From the NCBI RefSeq assembly GCF_002288925.2, contig NW_022098092.1, forward strand, positions 1,986,425 to 2,050,424: DNA of 64,000 nucleotides. Reading direction: 5' to 3'. Position numbers and translations under genes: made by a program. Positions 45,955-58,851 of this stretch are shown here, one piece after another (the first letter of the stretch is position 1; every line of letters starts with the position of its first letter). Origin of the DNA: Delphinapterus leucas (Eukaryota; Chordata; Mammalia; Artiodactyla; Monodontidae). The notes below the pieces were generated by a model. That model was not told the DNA's origin. It was given only the letters and a program-made list of their open reading frames with translations, and did no database searches.

Positions 45955-47603
45955 CATCCCACAATTTTTAATACACAGTCACTTTATTATCATGTAGTTC
46001 AAGCTTACCTTCACCATAGTCAGAAAATAAACCCTGTAAGATTTCAATCTTTTGAAATACACTGAGACTTATTTTATGTCCTAACACATGGCCTACTTGT
46101 TGAATGTTCCTTGTACACTTGAAAAAAATGTGCATTCTGCAGTTGTTGGATATAAATGTCAATTAGGTCATGGTTGCTGATAGTAGTAGCTTTTGGATCT
46201 TTGATTTTCTTCACCTTTGAGGGGATGCAGTTGTGCTATCAAGTACTGACAGAAGTGTATTAAAGTGTCCAGGGGAGAGACCTTCAAGATGGCGGAGGAG
46301 TAAGATGTGGAGCTCATCTTCCTCCCCATAAATACATCAGAAATACATCTACATGTGGAACAACTCATACAGAACACCTACTGAACGCTAGCAGAAAACC
46401 TCAGACCTCCCAAGAGGCAAGAAACTCCCCACGTACCTGGGTAGGGCAAAAGAAAAAAGAAAAAACAGAGACAAAAGAATAGGGATGGGACCTGCACCTC
46501 TGGGAGGGAGCTGTGAAGGAGGAAAAGTTTCCACACACTAGGAAGCCCCCTCACTGGTGGAGATGGGGGGTGGGTGGGTGGGGGAGCTTCGGAGCCAGAG
46601 GAGAGCGCAGCAACAGGGGTGCAGAGGGCAAAGTGGAGAGATTTCCGCACGGAGGATCACTGCCGACCAGCACTCACCAGCCTGAGAGGCTTGTCTGCTC
46701 ACCTGCCAGGATGGGTGGGGACTGGGAGCAGAGGCTCCGGCATAGGAGGTCAGATCCCAGGGAGAGGACTGGGGTTGGCTGCATGAACACAGGCTGAAGG
46801 GGGTCTAGTGTGCCACAGCTAGCAGGGAGGGAGTCTGGGAAAAAGTCTGGAACTGCCTAAGAGGCAAGAGACCATTGTTTCAGGGTGCACGAGGAGAGGG
46901 GATTCAGAGCACCACCTAAACAAGTTCCAGAGATAGGCGCGAGCTGCGGCTATCAGGGTGGACACCAGAGATGGTTATGAAATGCTAAGGTGGCTACTGC
47001 AGCCACCAAGAAGCCTGTGTGCAAGCACAGGTCATTATCCACACCTCCCCTGCAGGGAGCCTGTGCAACCCGCCACTGCCAGGGTCCTGTGATCCAGGGA
47101 CAACTTCCCCGGGAGAACACACGGCAAGCCTCAGGCTGTTGCAACATCATGCCAGCCTCTGCCGCCACAGGCTCGCCCCGCATTCAGTACCCCTCCCTCC
47201 CTCGGGCCTGAGTGAGCCAGAGGCCCCTAATCAGCTGGTCCTTTATCCTGTCTGGGAGGGAACAGATGCCCTCAGGCGACCTATATGCAGAGGTGGGGCC
47301 AATTCCAAAGCTGAACCCCAGCAGCTGTTCCAACAAAGAAGAGAAAGGGAAATTTCTCCCAGCAGCCTCAGGAGCAGGGTATTAAATCTCCACAATCAAC
47401 ATGATGTACCCTGCATCTCTGGACTACCTGAACAGACAACGGATCACCCAAAATTGAGGTGGTGGACTTTGGAAGCAACTGTAGACTCAGGATTTGCTTT
47501 CTGCATCTAATTTGTTTCTGGTTTTATGTTTATCTTAGTTTAGTATTTAGAGTTTATTATCATTGGTAGATTTGTTTATTGGTTTGGTTGCTCGCTTCCT
47601 TTT

Positions 47604-47626
47604 TATATATATATATATATATATAT
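47604..47626. repeat. (TA)n microsatellite in the L1 5' UTR
   Basis: About eleven TA units flanked by T-rich tracts. Confidence 0.9.
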
Positions 47627-48428
47627 TTTTCCTTTTTCTCTTTTCATGAGTGTGTATGTGTATGCTTCTTTGTGTGATTTTGTCTGTATAGATTTGCTTT
47701 TACCATTTGTCCTAGGGTTCTGTCTGTCGGTTTTCTTTTTTTTTTTTTTAGTATAGTTTTTAGTGCTTGTTGTCATTGGTGGATTTGTTTTTTGGTTTGG
47801 TTGCTCTCTTCTTTCTTTCTTTCTTTTTTTATTACTTTTTAATATTTTTATTTTTAATGATTATTTTTAATTTCAATAACTTTATTTTATCTCTCTCTCT
47901 TTCTCTTTCTTTCTCCTTTTTTTCCGAGCCATGTGGCTGACAGAGTCTTGGTGCTTCAGCTGGGTGTCAGGCCTGTGCCTCTGAGGTGGGAGAGCCGAGT
48001 TCAGGACATTGGTCCACCAGAGACCTCCTGGCTTCACATAATATCAAATGGCAAAAGCTCTCCCAGAGATCTCCATCTAAACACTAAGACCCAGCTCCAC
48101 TCAATGACGAGAGGGCTACAGTGCTGGACACCCTATGACAAACAACTAGCAAGACAGGAACAGAACCCCACCCATTAGCAGAGAGGCTGCCTAAAATCAT
48201 AACAAGGTCACAGACACCCCAAAACACATCACCGGACATGGTCCTGCCCACCAGAAAGACAAGATCCAGACTCATGCACCAGAACACAGGCACGAGTCCC
48301 CGCCACCAGGAAGCTTACATAACCCACTGAACCAACCTTAGCCACTGGGGGCAGTAACCAAAAACAACAGGAACTACAAACCTGTAGCCTGCGAAAAGGA
48401 GACCCCCAAACACAGTAAGTTAAGCAAA

Positions 48429-49208
48429 ATGAGAAGACAGAGAAACACAGCAGATGAAGGAGCAAGGTAAAAACCCACCAGACCACAACAAATGAAATAA
48501 AAAATTCTCTAGAAGGAATCAATAGCAGAATAACTGAGGCAGAAGAACGGATAAGTGACCTGGAAGATAAAATAGTGGAAATAACTACTACAGAGCAGAA
48601 TAAAGAAAAAAGAATGAAAAGAATTGAGGACAGTCTCAGAGACCTCTGAGACAATATTAAACACACCAATATTTGAATTATAAGGGTCCCAGAAGAAGAA
48701 GAGCAAAAGAAAGGGACTGAGAAAATATTTCAAGAGATTATAGTTGAAAACTTCCCTAATATGGGAAAGAGTCAATCAAGTCCAGGAAGTGCAGAGAGTC
48801 CAATATAGGAAAAATCCAAGGAGAAATATGCCAAGACACATTAATCAAACTATCAAAAACTAAATACAAAGAAAAAATATTAAAAGCAGCAAGGGAATAA
48901 CAACAAATAACATACAAGGGAATCCCCATAAGGTTAACAGCTGATCTATCAGCAGAAGCTCTCAAGCCAGAAGGGAGTGGCATGATATACTTAAAGTGAT
49001 GAAAGGGAAAAACCTACAACCAAGATTACTCTACCCAGCAAGGATCTCATTCAGATTCAATGGAGAAATCAAAAGCTTTACAAACAAGCAAAAGCTAAGA
49101 GAATTCAGCACCACCAAATCAGCTCTACAACAAATGCTAAAGGAAATTCTCTAAGTGAGAAACACAAGAGAAGAAAAGGACCTACAAAAACAAACCCAAA
49201 ACAATTAA
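48429..49208 (+). pseudogene. L1 ORF1 pseudogene with an internal deletion
   Basis: Starts MRRQRNTADEGAR. After gagcaaggtaaaa about 190 bp of coiled-coil coding sequence present in the other L1 (roughly 11970-12155) are missing. The RNA-binding part follows with several stops (for example in agacctctgagacaatatt) and it ends in TNPKQL-like text before the ORF2 start. Confidence 0.8.
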
Positions 49209-49212
49209 GAAA

Positions 49213-52200
49213 ATGGTCACAGGAACATACATATCAATAATTACCTTAAACGTGAATGGATTAAAAGCTCCAACCAAAAGACACAGACTGGCTGAATGCA
49301 TACAAAAACAAGACCCATATATATGCTGTCTATAAGAGACCCACTTCAGACCTAGGGACACATACAGACTGAAAGTGAGGTCCTGAAAAAATATATGCCA
49401 TGCAAATGGAAATCAAAAAAGCTGGAGTAGCAATTCTCGTATCAGACAAAGTAGACATTAAAACAGACTATTACAAGAGACAAAGAAGGACACTACATAA
49501 TGATCAAGGGATCAATCCAAGAAGAAGATATAACAATTGTCAATATTTATGCACCCAACATAGGAGCACCTCAATACATAAGGCTAATGTTAACAGCCAT
49601 AAGAGGGGAAATCGACAGTAACATAATCATAGTAGGGGACTTTAACACCACACTTTCAACAATGGACAGATCATCCAAAATGAAAATAAATAAGGAAACA
49701 CAGCTTTAAATGATTAAACAAGATGGACTTAATTGATATTTATAGGACATTCCATCCAAAAACAAGAGAATACACTTTCTTCTCAAGTGCTCATGGTACA
49801 TTCTCCAGGATAGATCATATATTGGTTCACAAATCAAGCCTTGGTAAAGTTAAGAAAACTGAAATCATATCAAGTATCTTTTCCGACCACAATGCTATGA
49901 GACTAGATATCAATTACAGGAAAAAATCTGTAAAAAATGCAAACCCATGGAGGCTAAACAATACACTACTAAATAACCAAAAGATCACTGAAGAAATCAA
50001 AGAGGAAATCAAAAAATACCTAGAAACAAATGACAATGAAAACACGATGACCCAAAACCAAGGGGATGCAGCAAAAGGAGTTTTAAGAGGGAAGTTTATA
50101 GCAATACAATCCTACCTCAACAAACAAGAAACATCTCAAATAAACAACCTAACCTTACACCTAAAGCAAGTAGAGAAAGAAGAACAAAAAAACCCCCCAA
50201 AGTTAGCAGAACGAAAGAAATCATAAAGATCAGATCATAAATAAATGAAAAGGGAATGAAGGAAACAATAGCAGAGATAAATAAAACTAAAAGCTGGTTC
50301 TTTGAGAAGATAAACAAAATCAATAAACCATTAGCAAGACTCATCAAGAAAAAAAGGGAGGGCTTCCCTGGTGGCGCAGTGATTGGGAGTCTGCCTGCCG
50401 ATGCAGGGGATGCGGGTTCATGCCCCGGTCCAGGAGGATCCCGCATGTCGCAGAGCGGCTGGGCCCATGGGCCGTGGCTGCTGGGCCTGCGCATCCGGAG
50501 CCTGTGCTCTGTAACGGGAGAGGCCACAGCAGTGAGAGGCCCGCATACCGCAAAATAAAAATAAAAAAAAAAAAAGAAGAAAAGGGAGAAGACTCAAATA
50601 AATAGAATTAGAAATGAAAAAGGTGAAGTAACAACTGACACTGCAGAAATACAAAAGATCATGAGAGATTACTACAAGCAACTATATGCCAATAAAATGG
50701 ACAACCTGGAAGAAATGGACAAATTCTTAGAAAAGCACAACCTTCTGAGACTGAAACAGGAAGAAACAGAAAATATAAACAGACCAATCACAAGCACTGA
50801 AATTGAGACTGTGATTAAAAATCTTCCCACAAACAAAAGCCCAGGACCAGATGGCTTCAAAGGCGAATTCTATCAAACATTTAGAGAAGAGCTAACACCT
50901 ATCCTTCTCAAACTCTTCCAAAATATAGCAGAGGGAGGAACACTCCCAAACTCATTCTATGAGACCACCATCACCCTGATACCAAAACCAGACAAAGATG
51001 TCACAAAGAAAGAAAAGTACCGGCCAATATCACTGGTGAACATAGATGCAAAAATCCTCAACCTAATACTAGCAAACAGAATCCAACAGCACATTAAGAG
51101 GATCATACACCATGAACAACTGGGGTTCATCCCAATAATGCAAGGATTCTTCAATATACGCAAATTAATCAGTGTGATAAGCCATATTAACAAATTGAAG
51201 GAGAAAATATTGATATTTATGAACATCATATGATCATCTCAATTGATGCAGAAAAAGCTTTCGACAAAATTCAACACCCATTTATGATAAAAACTCTCCA
51301 GAAAGTAGGCATAGAGTGAAACTACGTCAATATAATAAAGGCCATATATCACAAACCCACAGCCAATATCGTTCTCAATGGTGAAAAACTGAAACCATTT
51401 CCTCTAAGATCAGGAACAAGACAAGGTTGCCCACTCTAACCACTATTATTCAACATAGTTCTGGAAGTTTTAGCCACAGCAATCAGAGAAGAAAAAGAAA
51501 TAAAATGTATCCAAATCAGAAAAGAAGAAGTAAAACTGTCACTGTTTGCAGAGGACATGATACTATACATAGAGAATCCTAAAGATGCTACCACAAAACT
51601 ACTAGAGCTAATTAATGAATTTGGTAAAGTAGCAGGATACAAAATTAATGCACAGAAACCTCTTGCATTCCTATACGCTAACCACAAAAAAATCTGGAAG
51701 AGAAACTAAGCAAACACTCCCATTTACCATTGCAACAAAAAGAATAAAATACCTAGGAATAAACCTACCTAAGGAGACAAAAGACCTGTATGCAGAAAAG
51801 TATAAGACACTGATGAAAGAAATTAAAGATGATACAAACAGATGGAGAGATATACCATGTTCTTGGATTGGAAGAATCAATATTGTGAAAATGACTATAC
51901 TACCCAAAGCAATCTACAGATTCAAGGCAATCCCTATCAAACTACCAATGGCATTTTTCACAGAACTAGAACAAAAAATTTCACAATTTATATAGAAACA
52001 CAAAATACCCCAAATAGCCAAAGCAATCATGAGAAAGAAAAACAGAGCTGGAGGAATCAGGTTCCCAGACTTCAGAATATAGTACAAAGCTACAGTAATC
52101 AAGACAGTATGGTACTGACACAAAAACAGAAATATAGATCAACAGAACAGGATAGAAAGCCCAGAGATAAACCCACGCACATATGGTCACCTTATTTTTA

Positions 52201-53294
52201 ATAAAGGAGGCAAAAATATACAGTGGAGAAAAGACAGCCTCTTCAATAAGTGGTGTTGGGAAAACTGAAGAGCTACATGTAAAAGAATGAAATTAGAACA
52301 CTCCCTAACACCATACACAAAGATAAACTTAAAATGGATTAAAGATCTAAATGTAAGGCCAGACACTATAAAACTCTTAGAGGAAAACATATGCAGAACA
52401 CTCTATGACATAAATCACAGTAAGATCCTTTTTGACCCACCTCCTAGAGAAATGGAAATAAAAACAAAAATAAACAAATGGGACCTAATGAAACTTAAAA
52501 GCTTTTGCACAGCAAAGGAAACCATAAACAAGACAAAAAGACCACCCTCAGAATGGGAGAAAATATTTTCAAATGAAGCAACTGACAAAGGATTAATCTC
52601 CAAAATTTACAAGCAGCTCATGCAGCTCAATATCCAGAAAACAAACAACCGAATCCAAAAATGTGCAGAAGACATAAATAGACATTTCTCCAAAGAAGAT
52701 ATACAGATTGCGAACAAACCCGTGAAAGGATGCTCAACAAACCCACTAAAGGATGCATTTCTCAATCATTAGAGAAATGTAAATGAAAACTACAATGACA
52801 TATCACCTCACACCAGTCAGAATGGCTATCATCAAAAAATCTACAAACAGTAAATGCTGGAGAGTGTGTGGAGAAAAGGGAACCCTCTTGCACTGTTGGT
52901 GGGAATGTAAATTGATATAGCCACTATGGAGAGCGGTATGGAGGTTCCTTAAAAAACTAAAAATAGAACTACCATACGACCCAGTAATCCCACTACTGGG
53001 TCGTTTTCTCAGACGAGAAAACCGTAATTCAAAAAGAGTCATGTAGCAAAATGTTCATTGCAGCTCTATTTACAATAGCCAGGACATGGAAGCAACCTCA
53101 GCGTTCATCGACAGATGAATGGATAAAGAACATGTATACATATATATACAATGGAATATCACTCAGCCATAAAAAGAAACAAAATTGAGTTATTTGTAGT
53201 GAGGTGGATGGACCTAGAGTCTGTCATACAGAGTGAAATAAGTCAGAAAGAGAAAAACAAATACCATATGCTAACACATATATATGGAATCTAA
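49213..53294 (+). pseudogene. L1 ORF2 pseudogene
   Basis: Starts MVTGTYISIITLNVNGLKA. Endonuclease blocks in several frames (49400-50226) include DFNTTLSTMDRSS and SSAHGTFSRIDHILVH. The reverse transcriptase block at 50661-51233 includes [16 protein letters not shown] and [20 protein letters not shown]. The catalytic FADD at about 51541-51560 reads FAED, with one Asp changed to Glu. A CHR-2-like SINE splits the gene at 50361-50574. Confidence 0.9.
50361..50574 (+). mobile_element. CHR-2-like SINE inside L1 ORF2
   Basis: Body from ggcttccctggtggcgcag to an AAATAAAAAT-type tail. The flanks aaaaaaagggag and gaagaaaagggag give an A-rich target duplication. Confidence 0.93.
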
Positions 53295-54242
53295 AAAAAA
53301 CACAAAATGTTTCTGAAGAACCTAGAGGCAGAACAGGAATAAAGACGCAGACGTAGAGAATGGACTTGAGGACACAGGGTGGGGGAAGGGTAAGCTGGGA
53401 TGAAGTGAGAGAGTGGCATGGACTTATACATACTACAAAATGTAAAATAGATAGCTACTGGGAAGCAGCCACATAGCACAGGGACATCAGCTTGGTGCTT
53501 TGTGACCACCTAGAGGGGTGGCATAGGGAGGGTGATAGGAAGATTCAAGAGGGAGGAGATATGGGGATATATGTATATGTATAGCTCATTTACTTTGTTA
53601 TAAAGCAGAAATTAACACACCATTGTAAAGCAGAAATTAACACACCATTGTAAAGCAATTATACTCCAATAAAGATGTTAAAAAAATAAAGTGTCCAACT
53701 ATGATTGTGGCTTTGACCATTTCTCCTTTTCGTTCAGTTAGTTTTTGCTTTGTGTCTTTTGAAATTCTGTTTATTAGGTGTATATACACTTTTAATTATT
53801 ATACCTTCTTAATGTATTAACCCATTTATCATTATTAGGATTATCATTTATCCTTACTCTCCAGCAATCCTCCTTGTACTGATGTCTATTTTTCTGTTAT
53901 TAATAGAGCCAATTTAAATTTCTTATGCATACTGTTTCCATGGTGTATTTCTCTCCTTCTGTTCTCCATGTACTTGTATCTTTGTATTTAAAGTGCATCT
54001 CATATAAATAGTTCATAGTTGTTACTGCTTTTTCGTCTGGTCTGACAACCTCTGCCTTTTGATTCGTTTTGGGGTCATTTACACTTAATTGGTGATTTAT
54101 TTGCTTTTATATCTATAATCATGCCATTTATTTCCTATCTGTTCATTGTTCTTCTGTTCCTCCTTTCCCACCCCACTTTGAATTAATCACATATATTTTT
54201 TGGAACTCCATTTTAATTCCTTTGTTGGTTTTCTAGCTATAT

Positions 54243-54461
54243 ATATATATTTTTTTTTTTTTTTCTTTGCGGTACACGGGCCTCTCACTGTTGTGGCCTC
54301 TCCCATTGCGGAGCACAGGCTCCGGACGTGCAGGCTCAGCGGCCATGGCTCACAGGCCTAGCTGCTCCGCAGTATGTGGGATCTTCCCGGACTGGGGCAT
54401 GAACCCGTGTCCCCTGCATTGGCAGATGGACTCTCAACCACTGCGCCACCAGGGAAGCCCC
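54243..54461 (-). mobile_element. CHR-2-like SINE
   Basis: AT and poly-T tail, then gcggtacacgggcctctcac, ending agggaagcccc. Target duplication tctagctatat at 54232-54242 and 54462-54472. Confidence 0.94.
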
Positions 54462-54634
54462 TCTAGCTATATTTTTTAATTATATTTTTAGTGGTTACTC
54501 AGATGATTACAGTATGCAAATTCAACTAATCCAGTATACTTAGAAAATATATTAAAATACTTAAGGTAAAAATGTAGGAACCTTAAAAAATATTCCTCTT
54601 GCCTTGTGCCCCATTATTTTTGTTGTCATATATA

Positions 54635-54685
54635 TTTTACATATATATAATATATATATAATATATATATTATATATATATACAT
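54635..54685. repeat. (TA)n-rich low-complexity tract
   Basis: Imperfect TA repeats with palindromic character. Confidence 0.85.
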
Positions 54686-54916
54686 CAATAAGTATAACTT
54701 TTATTTTCAGTTATTTGTCTTTTAAGGAAATTAATAGAAGAAAATATTTTCTTTTTACACACATATTTACAAGTTCTAGTTCTCTTCATTCATTTTTGTA
54801 GATCCAAGTTTCCATTTGGTGTCATTCCCCTTCAGCTAAAATTTCTCATAGTGCAGGTCTGCTAGTGACAAATTCTCTTTTTCTGTTTATCTGAAAATGT
54901 CTTTTATTTTGTCCTT

Positions 54917-55275
54917 TTTAAAAAATTTTTTTGGTGGCGTTGGGTTTTTGTTGTTGCACACGGGCTTTCTCTAGTTTTGGTGAGCGGGGACTACTCTTCA
55001 TTGTGGTGCATGGGCTTCTCATTGTGGTGGCCTCTCTTGTTGCGGAGCATGGGCTCTAGGTGCATGGGCTTCAGTAGTTGCAGCACGCGGGCTCAGCAGT
55101 TGCAGCATGCAGGCTCAGTAGTTGTGGCTTGCAGGCTCTAGAGCACAGGCTCAGTTGCTGTGGCACATGAGCTTAGTTGCTCCACAGCATGTGGGATGTT
55201 CCCGGACCAGGGATTGAACCCTTGTGCCCTGCATTAGCAGGCAGATTCTTAACGACTGTGCCACCAGGGAACTCC
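54917..55275 (-). mobile_element. CHR-1-like SINE
   Basis: Starts with T/A tail and ggtggcgttgggtttttgtt, ends ccaccagggaactcc. Short target duplication ttgtcctt at 54909-54916 and 55276-55283. Confidence 0.85.
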
Positions 55276-55411
55276 TTGTCCTTAATTTTGAAGGACAACT
55301 TTCCCATATACAGAATCCTTGGCTAAAGGTTTTTTTTTCCTTTATTTGGATATAAGGGAAATGTCAGTCCAATGTCTTTTAGCCTCCAGTTTCTGATAAG
55401 AAGTCCGTTGT

Positions 55412-55538
55412 GTTTTGGTTTTCTTTTTTGGCCACACTGCGTAGCTTGCGGGATCTTAGTTCCTCAACCAGAGAATAAACCTGTGCCCTTGGAAGTGAAA
55501 CTGCAGAGTCCTAGCCACTGGACCACCAGGGGATTCCC
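55412..55538 (-). mobile_element. Short older tRNA-SINE
   Basis: Reads ggccacactgcgtagcttgc and ends ggaccaccaggggattccc. Target duplication aagaagtcygttgt at 55398-55411 and 55539-55552, with one difference. Confidence 0.85.
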
Positions 55539-55984
55539 AAGAAGTCTGTTGTTAATTGCACTGTGTGTCCTATATGTAACATATTTTTTTCTGGACAGTC
55601 AAGGAGTGGTTTTCTTTGTGTTCATCTTGTCTTGAGTCTGCTGTGCTTCGAGGATCTGTAACTTATTATTTTTTTCCCCACCAAATTTGAGAAAATTTCT
55701 GCCATTATTTCTTCAAAAAATTTTTATTACCCCCACCCCTCCTTTTAAGACTCTAATTACCCATATTTTGAATTATTTGATATTTCCCTACAGATCTCTG
55801 AGGCTCTGTTCAATTATTTCCATCTTTTCCCCCGCTCTGTTCTTAAAATTGGGTGATTTCTATTGTTCTATCTTAAACACTGCTGTCACTCCTGCCCACC
55901 CCGACATCCTGTTTTCTTTTCTAATTTGCTGTTGAGCCCATCTAGTTATTTTAAAATTTTAGTTACTGTAGTTTTAAACTCCCG

Positions 55985-56235
55985 AACTTGTTTTTTTTTT
56001 TTGCTTAAAATAACATAACTTTATTGTCTCACAGTTCTGAAGTCCAGAAGTCCAAAATCAAGGTGTCAGCAGGGCCATGCTCTCTCTGATGGCTGTAGGG
56101 GAGACTCCTTCCTTGGCTCTTCTAACTTCTGGGGTTTATTAGCAATCCTTAGCATTCCTTGGCTTCTGGATGTGTGTCTTCACATTATCTTGCCTCTGGA
56201 CGTGTCTATCTCTATATCCAAATTTCCCCCTTTTA
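55985..56235. repeat. Ancient repeat, possibly MaLR-like
   Basis: Text such as ctcacagttctgaagtccag and ccaaaatcaaggtgtcagca belongs to a common old mammalian repeat. Family assignment is uncertain. Confidence 0.45.
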
Positions 56236-56401
56236 TAAAATGAATTTCTGCTGTTTATTGTTTCCATTTTCTCTGTTGAGATTTTCTACCTATTCATTCA
56301 TTGATGCCATATTTTCTTTAATTGGATGAACATATTTATAATAAATATTTTGTTAAATCCAACACTTAGGCTCAGAGTCAGTTTCTATTGACTGCCTACT
56401 T

Positions 56402-56416
56402 CCCCCCCCCCCCCCC
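56402..56416. repeat. Poly-C run of 15
   Basis: An uninterrupted C homopolymer, prone to length error in sequencing. Confidence 0.95.
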
Positions 56417-56830
56417 GAGTATGGGTCACACTTCTGCTTCTTTACATGTCTAGTAATTTTTGGTCGAAAATTGAGTATTATAGGTAATACACATAATGAT
56501 TTGATGGTTTTCTTACAAAAACTGTCTTTTCATTTTTGTTGTTGTTCTAGTAGATAGTTAATTTGCCTGAACTCAAACTGCAAGCTTTTTCTCCCTGGCA
56601 CAATGTAGGTACTGACATCTTTGTTCTTATGGTTTCCAGGTGCTGCTCTTTCAACCTGGCGGTGGGCGGCAGGGTGGTTCTCTCTTGTGCCTGCCTAAAT
56701 TTGGCTATCAGCCAAAGATTTGTGCAGATTTTACTCTAATTTTGCGGTTTGCCCTTCCTGTGATTCTCTTGCTTCTGGGGATTAGGGATTGCTTCCCTAA
56801 TTATTTGCTGCTCTGCCAACCTTGATCTCT

Positions 56831-58330
56831 ATCCCCTGACATTTCAAAAGCATAAAATTCCAGCTTTCTGTCACCTAAGTGGCAAATGATTGCGGAATGC
56901 AGTTCGTTAAAAGAGCAGCAAATTCACAGATACTGCCCCGTGCAGCTATCCTTCAAGAGTATATTTCTCTCTAGTGTCTGCCTGATTTTTCCCTGGGCCA
57001 TCAGGGAGTATTTTGGCAGGTAAAGTAGTTTCACAGATTGGAAGTACAATTCAACTGCCTTGCTCCACCTTGGAGAGAGTTTATTGCTTCCCTCTTTGAT
57101 CACTCTGTAGCACTCTATACATACCAATATCACTTTAGTGCATATCACAGAGTACCTACTTATCCTCTCCCCCATTAGACGTAACTTATTTTTGTATCCT
57201 GTATCCTTGGTACCTGCATAGTATTTTGGACTCAACAAATGATAAATGAATAAATTTAATCTAATAATTGTTTATTTATCCTCTCATCTCATTGTCCTCT
57301 GATAGTCCTCCTAACTCCTAATTAAGTAATTTGCTTTTCCATCACATGGAAAAGTTTTCACAGACAACAAATTATCTTTCTAATTTTAATAATTATGTCA
57401 CCAGACAGAAATACAGATGACTAAGGCTCTCCAATAGTTTGTATCTGCAGAATGAAACATAGCAACAAGCCCATAAAGCCCTTGTCCACTCCATTAACCC
57501 TATTTTCCAAAACTAGATGCCTCACAACAACCCTGTGAGGTGAATATTATTCACATTTTATAGCTAAAAAAACTAAAACTCAGAAAGCAGAATACTTTTC
57601 TTTTGGGTTTCTGGACTTGTTTAAATCAGAAGTCTCAGATTCACCTACGCATGCCAAGGTGTTGGTCCAAGGCTTATTTCCTGATTATGGTGCTGAAAAT
57701 GGTATTTCCTCTTCACTGCAGGTTCAGCTCATGGTTTTGGTTTTATTTTTCTCCTTGGAGAGTTCTGTTAATTCCTGCCAGCCCAGCAAGCAGGAAAAAT
57801 TAGTTTCATTCAGGATCTAGTTGTTGTTGTTTTAGCAGAGAACCCTTTCAAGTCAGTCATACTGCTGAAGGCAGAAGTTCCTGGGTTCAGGCCTCTTTAC
57901 AAGATCCCAGTATTAGTTGTTTATCTTTCCCACTAGGACTGAGTATAATGCCATAGTGACTGGCACAGCATCCAACAAATGGCAAAGTGCTCAAGTAACA
58001 TCAACTGAATAAAAAAATAATAATTTTGAGGGGGAAAGCTGATCTTCCATACCTCACATATGGAACTTCCACTCAAGAAGACTGAAAATAACGGAGATAC
58101 TTCAGGTTTCTCTCCACCTATCACTCTTTTCCACAAGGAAAAAGGAATGGCGTCATTATTTGGTGAAACTAGAACCAAGGGCTGAACCAGGAGCCCCCCT
58201 TCTTTGTTTTAAGCCCTCTACCCTAAAGATACTATCTGCTTTTTGCTTGGGTAAGTTTACCTTGAAGTTTGTTAGGTAGGAAGGGGTCAACGGGGTTTTA
58301 AGTTTAATTTATAGTTTTAGAAAGCCAAAA
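56831..58330. other. Intron sequence, mostly unassigned, with a MIR scrap
   Basis: 57500-57600 resembles a MIR core (cacaacaaccctgtgaggtg). The rest shows no exon on either strand. The missing first SIMC1 coding exon was looked for here and not found. Confidence 0.45.
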
Positions 58331-58851
58331 TGGGGCTATAGATCCAGGAAGCTTACTCTAACTAGTTACTATTAGTAACATAGGTATTAGATCAATCTCC
58401 ATCTATCTGACTTGTATATCCTTTTTCTGTCTCTATGGATTTGCCCACTCTGGACATTTCATATAAATGGAATAATAAATATGTGGCCTTTAATGCCTGG
58501 TTTCCTTAACTTAGCATTATGTTTTCAAGATTCCTCCATGTTTTTTAAAAAAAATATTTATTATTTATTTATTTTTGGCTGTGTCGGGTCTTAATTGCAG
58601 TATGGAGGATCTTTCATTGCAGTGTGAGGGCTTCTCTCTAGGTGCAGTGCATGGGCTCCAGAGCATGCGGGCTCAGGAGTTAAGGTGCATGGGCTCCAGA
58701 GTACGTGGGCTCTGTAGTTGCAGCACATGAGCTCTCTAGTTGTGGTGTGTGGGCTCAGTAGTTGTGGTTCACAGGCTTACTTGCCCCGTGGCATGTGGGA
58801 TCTTAGTTCCCCAACCAGGGACTGAATCCATGTACCCTGCACTGGAAGGTG

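Larger units (their letters stand above)
44196..46271 (-). mobile_element. Old L1, ORF2 part, antisense (3' portion of a split element)
   Basis: Antisense reverse transcriptase and endonuclease order: ctgcaaatagagttttactt, gtttatcaatttgactgatc, then ataaatgtcaattaggtcat. It holds SINEs at 44660 and 45745, and is interrupted at 46271 by a younger L1 and resumes at 53687. Confidence 0.75.
46272..53686 (+). mobile_element. Near full-length L1 (7.4 kb with an inserted SINE), inactive
   Basis: Starts ggggagagaccttcaagatg and ends ccaataaagatgttaaaaaa. Perfect 11-bp target duplication taaagtgtcca at 46261-46271 and 53687-53697. It has a long 5' UTR (to 48428), a shortened ORF1 (48429-49208), ORF2 (49213-53294) and a 3' UTR. 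A 25-bp unit is duplicated at about 53603-53652. Internal stops and frameshifts make it inactive. Its 5' UTR differs completely from that of the L1 at 10661. Confidence 0.95.
53698..56830 (-). mobile_element. Old L1, 5' half, antisense (continuation of 44196-46271)
   Basis: Resumes with actatgattgtggctttgac. Then antisense endonuclease, ORF1 (ctaaaatttctcatagtgca, cttttagcctccagtttctg) and 5' UTR text (gcttctttacatgtctagta). Interrupted by SINEs at 54243, 54917 and 55412 and by another repeat at 55985. Confidence 0.65.

Noticed and set aside
46500..47220. GC-rich block that might be the SIMC1 promoter
   Set aside because: It is inside the L1 bounded by taakgtgtcca-type duplications at 46261 and 53687 and is that element's 5' UTR; no SIMC1 first-exon coding is present.
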